A stretch of 64,000 nt of DNA from Vibrio astriarenae (GTDB taxonomy: Bacteria > Pseudomonadota > Gammaproteobacteria > Enterobacterales > Vibrionaceae): positions 1,798,001-1,862,000 of the forward strand of contig NZ_CP047475.1 of NCBI RefSeq assembly GCF_010587385.1, written 5' to 3'. The notes under the pieces were generated by a model, which saw only the letters and a program-made list of their open reading frames with translations, was not told the DNA's origin and ran no database searches. The position numbers were made by a program, and so were the translations under genes. Shown here piece after piece: positions 55,930 to 64,000 of the stretch. Every line of letters begins with the position of its first letter. Within the stretch, counting starts at the first letter, position 1.

Positions 55930-57120
55930 ATGTTTGAAAAAGTAATTGCAGCTCCGGCAGACCCTATTCTTGGTCTAACTGAGGAGTTTAAAAAAGACCC
56001 ACGTGCTGAAAAAATCAACCTAGGCGTTGGTATTTACAAGAACGAGGACGGCCAAACTCCAGTATTGGCAACAGTTAAAAAAGCGGAAGCCGCACTACTT
56101 GAAACCGAAAAAACAAAGTCTTACCTAACGATTGAAGGTACTGCTGAGTATGGTTTGGCTGTGCAAAAACTGTTATTTGGTGACAATTCTGACATTGTTG
56201 GTCAAAAACGTGCAAAAACAGCACAAGCACCGGGTGGTACGGGTGCGCTTCGAGTGGCTGGTGAGTTTATCAAACGCCAACTCGGCGACGTGAAGATTTG
56301 GATCAGTAATCCAACTTGGGCAAACCACAACGGCGTATTCACGGCTGCTGGTATCGAAACTGCTCAGTACGACTACTACAACGCTGAAACTAAAGATAAA
56401 GACTTCGATGGCATGCTAACCAGCCTGCAAGCTGCGAAGGAAGGCGACATCGTGCTTCTACATGGTTGCTGTCACAACCCAACGGGTATCGATCCTACTG
56501 CTGAAGAATGGGAAGCGTTGGCAAAACTTGCGGCTGAAAAAAAACTACTACCACTGTTCGACTTCGCATACCAAGGCTTTGCAAAGGGCGTTGAGGAAGA
56601 TGCCGCAGGTCTGCGTACTTTCGCTCAATACTGTGACGAAATCCTAGTAGCAAGCTCATTCTCTAAGAATTTCGGTCTCTATAACGAGCGAGTGGGTGCC
56701 TTTACGCTCGTGGCTAAATCTGAAGATGTCGCTGCAACTGCATTCTCACAAGTAAAAGCGATTATCCGCTCTATCTACTCAAACCCACCAGCACACGGCA
56801 GTGCGGTGGTAACACACATTCTAAACAATGCAGAATTACGCGCAGAATGGGAAGCCGAAGTTGCTGAAATGCGTGATCGTATCCAGCAAATGCGCGAACT
56901 ATTCGTTAGCACACTGAAAGCAGAAGGCGTTGATGCAGACTTTAGCTTTATCGAAAGACAAAACGGCATGTTCTCTTTCTCGGGTCTATCAAAAGAGCAA
57001 GTGAATCGCCTAAAAGAAGAGTTTGGCATCTACATCGTTGGCTCAGGACGTATCAGCGTTGCGGGCATGACGAAATCGAATATGGGTCCACTGTGTAAAG
57101 GTATCGCTGCGGTACTTTAA
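55930..57120 (+). CDS. aspC: Aspartate/aromatic aminotransferase AspC
   Basis: PLP-dependent class I aminotransferase of 396 residues, the E. coli AspC length. The PLP Lys is in [15 protein letters not shown], and [29 protein letters not shown] and [11 protein letters not shown] are all diagnostic. It interconverts aspartate or aromatic amino acids with their 2-oxo acids. TyrB is the only close alternative. A strong terminator (57145-57170) follows. Confidence 0.93.
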   Translation: MFEKVIAAPADPILGLTEEFKKDPRAEKINLGVGIYKNEDGQTPVLATVKKAEAALLETEKTKSYLTIEGTAEYGLAVQKLLFGDNSDIVGQKRAKTAQAPGGTGALRVAGEFIKRQLGDVKIWISNPTWANHNGVFTAAGIETAQYDYYNAETKDKDFDGMLTSLQAAKEGDIVLLHGCCHNPTGIDPTAEEWEALAKLAAEKKLLPLFDFAYQGFAKGVEEDAAGLRTFAQYCDEILVASSFSKNFGLYNERVGAFTLVAKSEDVAATAFSQVKAIIRSIYSNPPAHGSAVVTHILNNAELRAEWEAEVAEMRDRIQQMRELFVSTLKAEGVDADFSFIERQNGMFSFSGLSKEQVNRLKEEFGIYIVGSGRISVAGMTKSNMGPLCKGIAAVL

Positions 57121-57144
57121 GGCCTACCCTTTAGTAGTATTTAT

Positions 57145-57170
57145 AAGCCAACCTTCGGGTTGGCTTTATT
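57145..57170 (+). terminator. Terminator of aspC
   Basis: AAGCCAACC-TTCG-GGTTGGCTT followed by TATTTTT. Confidence 0.9.
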
Positions 57171-57310
57171 TTTATCTGCAATCTTACCGAATGCAGCTTG
57201 AAGTTAGTCACCTATATAACTAGAATTTCACCGATTTTTGCTACAACGGATGTTCTCGCTCAAGATGCCATACTCTGGCTCTTCACACTCTCAACGACTA
57301 TAGGTAAACG

Positions 57311-58999
57311 ATGAATAACGATAAGCGCCCGCTTTATATCCCTTATGCAGGTCCAGCTCTTCTAAGTACCCCTCTTTTGAACAAAGGCAGCGCATTTTCT
57401 GCCGAAGAACGCATCTCATTTAACTTAGAAGGTCTTCTACCAGAGAACACCGAGACAATTCAAGAGCAAGTTGAACGCGCTTATCAACAGTACCTAAGCT
57501 TTGAAAACGATATGGATAAGCACATCTACTTGCGCAATATCCAAGATACTAACGAGACGCTATTTTACCGCCTGGTTCAAAACCACATTTCTGAGATGAT
57601 GCCGATCATCTATACGCCAACCGTTGGTGCGGCTTGTGAGAACTTCTCAAATATCTATCGTCGTGGCCGCGGTCTCTTCATCTCTTACCCAAATCGTGAC
57701 CGTATTGACGACCTACTCAATAATGCAGCCAACCACAATGTCAAAGTTATCGTAGTTACCGATGGCGAGCGTATTCTTGGTCTTGGTGACCAAGGTATCG
57801 GTGGCATGGGTATCCCTATCGGTAAGCTGGCTCTTTACACGGCTTGTGGTGGTATCAGTCCCGCTTACACGTTACCTATCGTACTTGATGTCGGTACCAA
57901 TAACCCTCAACGCTTAGCAGATCCTATGTACATGGGTTGGCGCCACCCGCGTATCACGGGTCAAGAGTATGATGCGTTTGTTGAAGAGTTCATCCAAGCC
58001 GTACAACGTCGTTGGCCAGATGCGTTGATTCAGTTCGAAGACTTTGCACAGAAAAATGCAATGCCACTTCTAGAGCGCTACAAAGATCGTATCTGTTGTT
58101 TCAATGATGATATTCAGGGTACCGCTGCTGTTACTGTCGGCTCTCTGCTAGCCGCTTGTCATGCGGCAGGCAGCAAGCTTTCAGATCAGCGAGTGACCTT
58201 CCTAGGCGCTGGTTCTGCTGGTTGTGGCATTGCTGAAGCGATTATCGCACAAATGGTGTCTGAAGGTATTTCTGAAGAGAAAGCACGCTCTCAAGTCTTC
58301 ATGGTAGACCGCTGGGGCCTTCTGCAAGAAGGTATGCCGAACCTACTCGATTTCCAGCAACGCCTCGTTCAGAAAAATGCAGACACAGCGAACTGGGAAG
58401 TCTCTGAAAATGGCTTCTCGCTATACGATGTCGTCAAGAACGCGAAACCAACCGTATTGATCGGTGTTTCTGGTGCTCCTGGATTATTTAGCCAAGACGT
58501 GATTCAAGAGATGCATAAACACTGTGAGCGTCCTATCGTCTTCCCACTATCAAACCCTACTAGCCGTGTTGAGGCGACGCCTAGCGATATCCTAAACTGG
58601 ACTCAAGGCAGCGCACTGGTTGCCACTGGTAGCCCATTCGCGCCTGTTGTTTTTGAAGGTAACAGCTACCCGATTGCGCAGTGTAATAACAGCTACATCT
58701 TCCCAGGTATTGGTTTAGGGGTTCTAGCGGTTGGTGCAACACGTGTTACTGATGAAATGCTAATGGAGTCAAGCCGTGCATTAGCAAGCTGCTCGCCACT
58801 AGCAAAGAATGGCCGAGGTGCCCTACTTCCACCACTTGAAGAGATCCACTTGGTGTCTAAGAAGATTGCCTTCGCCGTTGCTAAAAAAGCAATTGAGCAA
58901 GGTGTTGCGCTAGAGATCACAGATGAAGCACTCGAGCATGCAATTGACTCGCACTTCTGGCAGCCTGTTTACCGCAAGTATAAGCGTACTGCTTTCTAA
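57311..58999 (+). CDS. maeA: NAD-dependent malic enzyme MaeA
   Basis: A 562-residue malic enzyme that oxidatively decarboxylates malate to pyruvate. The N-terminal malic domain has [25 protein letters not shown], the metal/active-site block [28 protein letters not shown], and [11 protein letters not shown]. The NAD site is [15 protein letters not shown]. Length matches E. coli MaeA (565). A terminator follows. Monocistronic, with about 190 bp to aspC. Confidence 0.96.
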   Translation: MNNDKRPLYIPYAGPALLSTPLLNKGSAFSAEERISFNLEGLLPENTETIQEQVERAYQQYLSFENDMDKHIYLRNIQDTNETLFYRLVQNHISEMMPIIYTPTVGAACENFSNIYRRGRGLFISYPNRDRIDDLLNNAANHNVKVIVVTDGERILGLGDQGIGGMGIPIGKLALYTACGGISPAYTLPIVLDVGTNNPQRLADPMYMGWRHPRITGQEYDAFVEEFIQAVQRRWPDALIQFEDFAQKNAMPLLERYKDRICCFNDDIQGTAAVTVGSLLAACHAAGSKLSDQRVTFLGAGSAGCGIAEAIIAQMVSEGISEEKARSQVFMVDRWGLLQEGMPNLLDFQQRLVQKNADTANWEVSENGFSLYDVVKNAKPTVLIGVSGAPGLFSQDVIQEMHKHCERPIVFPLSNPTSRVEATPSDILNWTQGSALVATGSPFAPVVFEGNSYPIAQCNNSYIFPGIGLGVLAVGATRVTDEMLMESSRALASCSPLAKNGRGALLPPLEEIHLVSKKIAFAVAKKAIEQGVALEITDEALEHAIDSHFWQPVYRKYKRTAF

Positions 59000-59016
59000 T
59001 TATATTAATCACTTAG

Positions 59017-59049
59017 AAACGCCCTTGCTCAAAGCTAGGGCGTTTTTTT
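59017..59049 (+). terminator. Terminator of maeA
   Basis: AAACGCCCT (59017-59025) pairs with AGGGCGTTT (59037-59045), followed by T-rich sequence. The next gene starts right after it. Confidence 0.9.
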
Positions 59050-59052
59050 ATC

Positions 59053-59385
59053 ATGGATGTTATGTTGAACTTCTTTGCTTCTATCGGACAATATTTTTAC
59101 CCACACCTGTCCGAAATTTCTACTGCTCTGGTAGCTTGCTTCTTAGTAATGTGCGGTGGTGAGATCAATCGTCTGCTGCGTAAACTGCTCAGAGAGCAGA
59201 ATTTTATTGTCAGAACCTTAATTTTCATTATTATCAATGCTTTCGGTTACGGCTTACTCATCGTTAAAGTTGCACCCTACCTTAGTAATGGATTTCGCCA
59301 AATGCCATCCGCTTACATGGCAATGACGGTGATTATCTCCTTTATCATTATTGGTGTTTGGGCGCAGAAAAACCGACAGATCTAA
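59053..59385 (+). CDS. DUF3392-family inner-membrane protein
   Basis: A 110-residue protein with three membrane segments (about 14-36, 55-78, 85-103): HLSEISTALVACFLVMCGGEINRLLRKLLREQNFIVRTLIFIIINAFGYGLL is characteristic of DUF3392. The start at 59053 or 59062 is uncertain. The ATG lies within 4 bp of the maeA terminator T-tract, so it is likely expressed by a promoter or readthrough not visible here. Followed after 18 bp by the sanA-like gene. Confidence 0.8.
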   Translation: MDVMLNFFASIGQYFYPHLSEISTALVACFLVMCGGEINRLLRKLLREQNFIVRTLIFIIINAFGYGLLIVKVAPYLSNGFRQMPSAYMAMTVIISFIIIGVWAQKNRQI

Positions 59386-59403
59386 TTCACAAAGGGATAA
59401 GTG

Positions 59404-60123
59404 ATGCTGCAATACCTGATTCTTACGCTTAAGGGGCTATTTTTGATAGTCTTGCTAGCGTTTGTCTCCGTTATTGCCATTGATACCTGGATCACCAAAC
59501 AAAACCAAGATGTGATTTACACCGATTTATCCCAAGTACCAGATTACGATGTCGGCTTAGTGCTTGGCACGAGCAAGTACCTTGGTCGAACACTTAACCT
59601 CTTCTATCAATATCGTATTGATGCGACACAAGCCCTGTTCGAGCAAGGTAAGATCAAACATGTTCTCCTCAGTGGCGACAACGCCCACCGCTCTTACAAT
59701 GAGCCATGGACGATGAAACGAGACTTTCTCAAACTAGGATTAACTGAAGAGCAGATACATCTCGATTACGCAGGCTTTCGTACACTTGATTCTGTCGTGC
59801 GCGCAAAAGAGATTTTCGATACCAATCGCTTTATCGTCATTACCCAAAGATTCCATTGTGAGCGTGCAATGTTCATTGCAAGAAACATTGATATTGATGC
59901 TGCCTGTTTCGCTGCACAAACCCCCGGTGAAACACTCTCTGTCAAACTGAGAGTTAGAGAGCTTCTAGCCCGTGTAAAAGCCGTTCTAGACCTGTTTATT
60001 TTCAACACACAACCTAAGTTCTTAGGTCCTAAAGAGCCGATTACATCAGACGTCATTTTCGAGCGCTTACTTCCTAGCTCTTCTGCAGCCCCAATTCCGC
60101 AGACAATAGAAGTGAATGAATAG
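59404..60123 (+). CDS. sanA: SanA/YdcF-type DUF218 envelope protein
   Basis: A 239-residue protein of the SanA family. An N-terminal membrane anchor (about 4-27) is followed by the DUF218 domain: YDVGLVLGTSKYLGRTLNLFYQYRIDATQALFEQGKI, LLSGDNAHRSYNEPWTMKRD, DYAGFRTLDSVVRAKEIF and TQRFHCERAMFIAR. SanA is linked to envelope barrier function and vancomycin resistance in E. coli. ATG 59404 (GTG three bases earlier) has AGGG upstream. 18 bp after the DUF3392 gene. Confidence 0.85.
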   Translation: MLQYLILTLKGLFLIVLLAFVSVIAIDTWITKQNQDVIYTDLSQVPDYDVGLVLGTSKYLGRTLNLFYQYRIDATQALFEQGKIKHVLLSGDNAHRSYNEPWTMKRDFLKLGLTEEQIHLDYAGFRTLDSVVRAKEIFDTNRFIVITQRFHCERAMFIARNIDIDAACFAAQTPGETLSVKLRVRELLARVKAVLDLFIFNTQPKFLGPKEPITSDVIFERLLPSSSAAPIPQTIEVNE

Positions 60124-60293
60124 GCAAACCTGTTTTTAATCATTACCACCGCATCTCAACCTAGCGTAGACCCAGTCCAAGACTCCCTGATCCCATAAAG
60201 CCAATAACTCGTAAGTTGAAAGCTGGAAGTGTTGCTAAGTTATCTAATCATTCTCTTTGCTAATGTTATTAGATGCGCACATAGGGAGGTTCT

Positions 60294-60992
60294 ATGGTAG
60301 TTCTCATTGTCGGTGGGACCGGCGGAATAGGAAGAGCGCTCATCTCAATATTTCAAAAACAAGGTCATGATGTCCACGCTACCTATCACATACAGCCAGC
60401 AACCACTGATGCTGGTATGTATTGGTACCCTTGTGATGCAACGGACGAGCGCAGTGTAGAGCGCCTCGCCGCTTCAGTCGGCCACATAGACCTGCTCATT
60501 AACTGCATCGGCATATTGCATACCGACCTACAGTTACCAGAAAAATCCATACAGCAATTCAACGTAGATTTTTTCCAAAAAAACATTCAAACCAACACCT
60601 TACCTACCCTACTGCTTGCTAAACACTTTCAATCCAGATTGAAGGCCCCACATCCTACCTACTTCATATGTCTATCAGCGAAAGTGGGCAGCATAGAGGA
60701 TAATCATCTCGGCGGTTGGATCAGTTACCGGGCGTCAAAGGCCGCTTTAAACATGTGTATCAAAACAATTGCGATCGAATGGAAAACCAAATTACCCAAA
60801 TGCTGTGTTATCGCCTTCCATCCAGGAACTGTCGACACACCACTGTCCGTCCCTTTTCAAAAACGCATCTCGAAACAGCAATTGAACTCTCCTGATTGGT
60901 TGGCTGAAAAACTTAACCAATTGATTGATGAATTAGGACCAGAGAAGACCGGACGTTTCTATAACTATGCTGGCGAAATTCTCCCTTGGTGA
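60294..60992 (+). CDS. Short-chain dehydrogenase/reductase (SDR)
   Basis: A 232-residue classical SDR: cofactor motif VGGTGGIGRAL, NCIGIL, catalytic Ser in FICLSAKVGS and Y-x-x-x-K in SYRASKAALNM. GGGAGG lies before the ATG. Similar to C-factor/CsgA-like SDRs; the substrate is unknown. About 170 bp after the sanA-like gene. Confidence 0.88.
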   Translation: MVVLIVGGTGGIGRALISIFQKQGHDVHATYHIQPATTDAGMYWYPCDATDERSVERLAASVGHIDLLINCIGILHTDLQLPEKSIQQFNVDFFQKNIQTNTLPTLLLAKHFQSRLKAPHPTYFICLSAKVGSIEDNHLGGWISYRASKAALNMCIKTIAIEWKTKLPKCCVIAFHPGTVDTPLSVPFQKRISKQQLNSPDWLAEKLNQLIDELGPEKTGRFYNYAGEILPW

Positions 60993-61619
60993 AAACGATC
61001 AAAGTTGACCCCGAACTGCATTTTTATACATTTCGTTACAGGTTAAAAACCAGCATAAACAATCGACACAATCAAATTAAAAACAAATACTTATGATATA
61101 ATTGAGCGATAATCACCCAGCACAGTGCCGGTCAATAATTCCGCAATTTTCGCCTAATTAGGCATTGTCGTCAATTCTATGTTAGTCTTTGGTCCGGTTA
61201 TCACTGGCACGCATAACTCCCGACTAGATTACTTCGTTACTATCGACTATTTTTTATACGAAGGGTCAGAGACATTTTTAATCCGTCTCAATGAGTTAGC
61301 ACAGTGATAACAGTCTATATTTTGTTGGTTAGCTTCTCCTCTCATCGTTTTGTAAAGGAGCCAGTAGATGGCACGATTTAGGAGAACACCAGACGCACTC
61401 GCTCCAGGAGCTCACCGAGCTCTTGACATTTTTGGGCACGATCAAACACTGACTGATCACCGGCGAACACTTACACCGCCGAGCGTATACCCTCAAATTA
61501 GCCAAAGGCGCACTTTAACGGCTTTCACTTAAAAGCCGCGAGATGCTCTGCTTTCCAACAGGATTAAGTTAACACTCAAACATCAGGAAGAATGTGAGAG
61601 TCAGATTACAAGAGGCTTT
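60993..61619 (+). promoter_or_regulatory. Long structured leader region upstream of gltS
   Basis: About 627 bp without an ordinary gene. It contains a 12-bp palindrome GCCTAATTAGGC (61152-61163), an upstream ORF at 61368-61532, and hairpins within and after that ORF: GAGCTC-ACC-GAGCTC (61408-61422), CGGCG/CGCCG (61461-61481) and CGGCTTT/AAAGCCG (61519-61538). Together these suggest a regulatory mRNA leader, possibly by attenuation. Confidence 0.45.
61368..61532 (+). CDS. Possible 54-residue upstream ORF in the gltS leader
   Basis: ATG at 61368 is preceded by AAAGGAG at 7-8 nt spacing, a strong ribosome site. The peptide begins MARFRRTPDALAPGAHRAL and ends RRTLTPPSVYPQISQRRTLTAFT, with a PP pair and many Arg/Thr. 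It resembles a leader peptide more than a functional protein. Its stop codon lies inside the hairpin 61519-61538, so translation could control whether that hairpin forms. It is 87 bp before gltS. Confidence 0.4.
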   Translation: MARFRRTPDALAPGAHRALDIFGHDQTLTDHRRTLTPPSVYPQISQRRTLTAFT

Positions 61620-62846
61620 ATGAATCAAGTAATTTCTGTAGGCGCGTTAGAATCATTCCTGATTGCTATCATCGTTCTGTTTTTAGGTCATTTCATCAAC
61701 TCTAAGCTCCCAGTGTTGAAAAAGTTCAACATTCCCGAACCGATTGTTGGGGGATTGATCGTCGCATGTATTATCACCGGCCTTCATTTCAATGGCGTCG
61801 ACCTTGAGTTTGACCTACCGCTCCAAAACACCTTTATGTTGATGTTCTTCTCTACCGTGGGCTTGGCAGCAAACTACACCCAACTAATGAAAGGTGGCGC
61901 TAAGGTATTCCTATTCTTGGCTATCGCGTCCGTTTACATCATCATTCAAAACGGTGTTGGGGTCTCTCTGGCCACTATGCTTGGACTCGACCCTCTAATG
62001 GGCCTTATTGCAGGCTCAATTACACTATCCGGCGGTCATGGTACTGGTGCAGCTTGGTCTACGACTTTCCAAGAAGTCTATGGCTTCGACAACGTGCTAG
62101 AGATCGCTATGGCGTCTGCGACCTTCGGATTGATTATCGGTGGTATCATCGGTAGCCCGGTGGCTCAACGACTCATCCAGAAAAACAACATCGAGTCCGA
62201 GTATGGTGTTGGTACTCATACTCATGACAAGTTCCCTGAGCTTGTCACCTACAACGAGTATGAAGAGGACAAAGTGACGGCCAAGAAGGTTGTCGAAAAG
62301 CTGTTCTTCTTATTGCTCTGTGTGACTGGCGCAAAATACGCAGAGCAGTGGGTCTCAACGTTTGAGATTAGCTGGCTCATGATCCCTGACTTTGTATATG
62401 CACTGTTTATTGGTGTCATCATCACTAACTTCCTTGAAGTCACAAAGATCCGCAAACTCGATGCCGAAACTATTGATATGTTAGGCACGGTTTCGTTGTC
62501 TCTATTCCTCGCGATGGCACTTATGAGCCTGCGCCTGTGGAACATTTTTGACCTTGCTATTCCGTTCCTCATCATTCTGGCGGTGCAGTCTGTTGTGTTG
62601 GCCGTATTCTCTTACTACGTGACTTTCAAAGCGATGGGTAGTAACTACGACTCAGCTGTTATCGCCGGCGGCCACTGTGGCTTTGGCCTTGGCGCGACAC
62701 CTACGGCCGTCATGAACATGGGCACCATCGTCAACCGATTTGGTCCATCGCCACAAGCGTTCATGGTCGTTCCGATTGTTGGTGCTTTCTTTATCGATAT
62801 CGTTAACCTAATCATCCTCCAAGGATATATCTCGTTCTTAGGTTAA
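61620..62846 (+). CDS. gltS: Sodium/glutamate symporter GltS
   Basis: A 408-residue inner-membrane sodium:glutamate symporter with about ten membrane segments in two inverted halves. The two re-entrant signatures are seen: GSITLSGGHGTGAAWSTTF and GGHCGFGLGATPTAVMNM. It begins FLIAIIVLFLGHFIN...FNIPEPIVGGL and ends VPIVGAFFIDIVNLIIL, matching E. coli GltS (401). AGAGG precedes the ATG. A strong terminator follows. Regulation probably involves the leader upstream. Confidence 0.96.
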   Translation: MNQVISVGALESFLIAIIVLFLGHFINSKLPVLKKFNIPEPIVGGLIVACIITGLHFNGVDLEFDLPLQNTFMLMFFSTVGLAANYTQLMKGGAKVFLFLAIASVYIIIQNGVGVSLATMLGLDPLMGLIAGSITLSGGHGTGAAWSTTFQEVYGFDNVLEIAMASATFGLIIGGIIGSPVAQRLIQKNNIESEYGVGTHTHDKFPELVTYNEYEEDKVTAKKVVEKLFFLLLCVTGAKYAEQWVSTFEISWLMIPDFVYALFIGVIITNFLEVTKIRKLDAETIDMLGTVSLSLFLAMALMSLRLWNIFDLAIPFLIILAVQSVVLAVFSYYVTFKAMGSNYDSAVIAGGHCGFGLGATPTAVMNMGTIVNRFGPSPQAFMVVPIVGAFFIDIVNLIILQGYISFLG

Positions 62847-62857
62847 CCACCCATTAG

Positions 62858-62895
62858 GTAAATAGGCGGCTATGTAAGTCGCCTATTTACTTTTC
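62858..62895 (+). terminator. Terminator of gltS
   Basis: GTAAATAGGCG (62858-62868) pairs perfectly with CGCCTATTTAC (62880-62890), followed by TTTTC. Confidence 0.9.
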
Positions 62896-63078
62896 AGTTC
62901 CGCATACCAGCCTTATATGATCTTCCGTTCTAAGCTAAATCATCCTTCCTCAAGACCCTCTACTGACCTATTTAGTTCTAACGACATATAGGGACGGAAT
63001 CCTAAATTTCATGAAAGAGCAAAATCTACGATTGAGCTCTCTTCACTTTTTGAGTGCGTGGGGGCGTGACAGCATAGG

Positions 63079-63330
63079 TCAGCCACGAATAAAACGGTTA
63101 TAAACAAACAACAGTAAAAACGCTCCTAACGTCGCTGTGACGATGCTGCCAATATTAATCCCATCAGCACCTCCAAAACCTAGAAAGCCGCCTATAAAGC
63201 CTCCGACAAACGCACCAGCAATGCCCAATAGCATGGTCATTATCCAGCCACCACCATCTTTGCCTGGCATCAACCATTTAGCCAGTGCACCAGCAATAAG
63301 ACCTAAAATAATCCAAGAAAAAATACCCAT
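63079..63330 (-). CDS. GlsB/YeaQ/YmgE-family small membrane protein
   Basis: An 83-residue protein with three Gly-rich membrane segments: MGIFSWIILGLIAGALAKWLMPGKDGGGW, IMTMLLGIAGAFVGGFIGGFLG, and IGSIVTATLGAFLLLFVYNRFI. The family is named for transglycosylase association but its function is unclear; members are often stress-induced. AGGAGAG precedes the ATG. Monocistronic. Confidence 0.88.
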   Translation of the reverse strand: MGIFSWIILGLIAGALAKWLMPGKDGGGWIMTMLLGIAGAFVGGFIGGFLGFGGADGINIGSIVTATLGAFLLLFVYNRFIRG

Positions 63331-63482
63331 ATACTCTCTCCTACTTACGCTGCAAAATTATTAATTTTGCTCGAGTGACGCCTAGATCCTAGGCGAATCG
63401 AAGCAAATCGCTAGTAACCGCTGTCGCTTCTTATATCCGAACGGTCAGTAATTTGAGAAGTGTATCGATTGTTAGAAAAAGA

Positions 63483-63514
63483 AAAGCCTGATTCAGACCA
63501 CTGAATCAGGCTTT
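63483..63514 (-). terminator. Terminator of the OmpA-like gene
   Basis: AAAGCCTGATTCAG pairs perfectly with CTGAATCAGGCTTT over ACCA (14-bp stem). On the minus strand it is followed by TCTTTTTC. Confidence 0.9.
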
Positions 63515-63541
63515 GTAGAAAACCGTTTATAACGCGTTAGC

Positions 63542-64000
63542 TTATAAGAAGTTTAGAGACGCTGTTACCGCAAATGTACCGATGTCGCCTTTGTTGATTT
63601 GGTAAACCATGTACTCTGCGCCAACAGAAAGTGGACCAAATACTTGGTAGTCAGCACCAACACCGTACATAAAGTCGTAGCTGTCTTTGTCGTAGTCGCC
63701 GCTTGCAGACCAAGAGTGCGCGCCTGCTTTACCGTACACTTGAAGTGGACCAAAGTTGATGCTCGGTTTTGCAGCAAAGTAGATAGACTCAACGTCGAAC
63801 TTCTGTGCATCAGCTTCTAGTGAACCGTGGTTAGTGTAACCTAGCTCAAGACCAATGAATGGCAAGATACCTGTACCTGCGTGGATGCTAAATGCAGTAT
63901 CGTTGCTGCTTTTAAGGTCTGACTGACCTACAGAAGCACCAGCGTAAATCCAAGAATCTGCTGCCGCAGTGGCAGACATACCCATTAATGCAACAGCTAA
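63542..64000 (-). CDS. OmpA-like outer-membrane beta-barrel protein, N-terminus cut by the right edge
   Basis: At least 153 residues; the frame is open beyond base 64000 and reads LAVALMGMSATAAADSWIYAG, the end of a signal peptide cut after AAA, so the true start is outside the window. The mature part is an eight-strand OmpA/OmpW-like barrel (WIYAGASVGQSDLK, IGLELGYTNHGSLEADAQKFD, VYGKAGAHSWSAS, YGVGADYQVFGPLSVGAEYMVYQ) ending ASLNFL. No peptidoglycan-binding C-terminal domain. Followed by a strong terminator. Confidence 0.85.
   Translation of the reverse strand, partial: LAVALMGMSATAAADSWIYAGASVGQSDLKSSNDTAFSIHAGTGILPFIGLELGYTNHGSLEADAQKFDVESIYFAAKPSINFGPLQVYGKAGAHSWSASGDYDKDSYDFMYGVGADYQVFGPLSVGAEYMVYQINKGDIGTFAVTASLNFL

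Noticed and set aside
63542..64000. Complete OmpA-like gene starting at 63985
   Set aside because: The frame stays open past the edge and the residues before that Met are signal-peptide-like (LAVAL).

Overview
The window looks like a chromosomal segment of a marine Vibrio. The tightest evidence is the gene order metC - tag - RND pump with two adaptors (vexIJK type) - pspCBA / pspF - sapABCDF, which I recall from chromosome 1 of Vibrio cholerae. The near full-length matches to enterobacterial-type FolD, AsnS, AspC, MaeA, GltS and SapA-F agree with a gammaproteobacterium. This rests on recognition by eye; no search was run.

Layout. 1-4.6 kb: a leftward copper/silver efflux operon (small Cys/His-rich exported protein, CusC-type channel, CusB-type adaptor with two CusF-like repeats, CusA running off the window) behind a MerR/CueR-type promoter. 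4.72-14.81 kb: a ~10.1 kb integrative island in the 3' end of tRNA-Arg(TCT), bounded by 23-bp direct repeats. It carries a P4-type integrase, an AlpA/Xis-like regulator plus VapE-like primase/helicase, a two-gene candidate defence operon (OLD-family ATPase/TOPRIM nuclease plus an Mrr-nuclease/STAND NTPase), a CoiA-like nuclease and an unknown protein with a possible ExK motif. 15-25.6 kb: folD, then an IclR-linked catabolic locus with a five-gene leftward operon (solute-binding-like protein without a signal peptide, two tandem CaiB/BaiF CoA-transferases, enoyl-CoA hydratase, AldA-like dehydrogenase) divergent from a GH2 glycosidase and a cupin.

25.8-36 kb: mostly single genes (PilZ protein, lipoproteins, nitroreductase, surface-antigen barrel, DUF1289 protein, META-domain lipoprotein, RNA methyltransferase, pseudouridine synthase, cardiolipin synthase, metC, DUF4136 lipoprotein, tag). 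36-49.3 kb: the envelope-stress and transport block: vexIJK-type RND pump, pspABC from a sigma-54 promoter, divergent pspF, sapABCDF. 49.4-64 kb: PLP deaminase/desulfhydrase-like enzyme, DUF1496 protein, MBL hydrolase divergent from a TetR regulator with twin operators, asnS, a diguanylate cyclase, aspC, maeA, DUF3392, sanA-like, an SDR, gltS behind a long structured leader with an upstream ORF, a GlsB/YeaQ-type membrane protein, and an OmpA-like barrel cut by the right edge.

The best candidates for something new are the OLD + Mrr-STAND operon in the tRNA-Arg island, the signal-less solute-binding protein fused translationally to a CoA-transferase operon, and the gltS leader.
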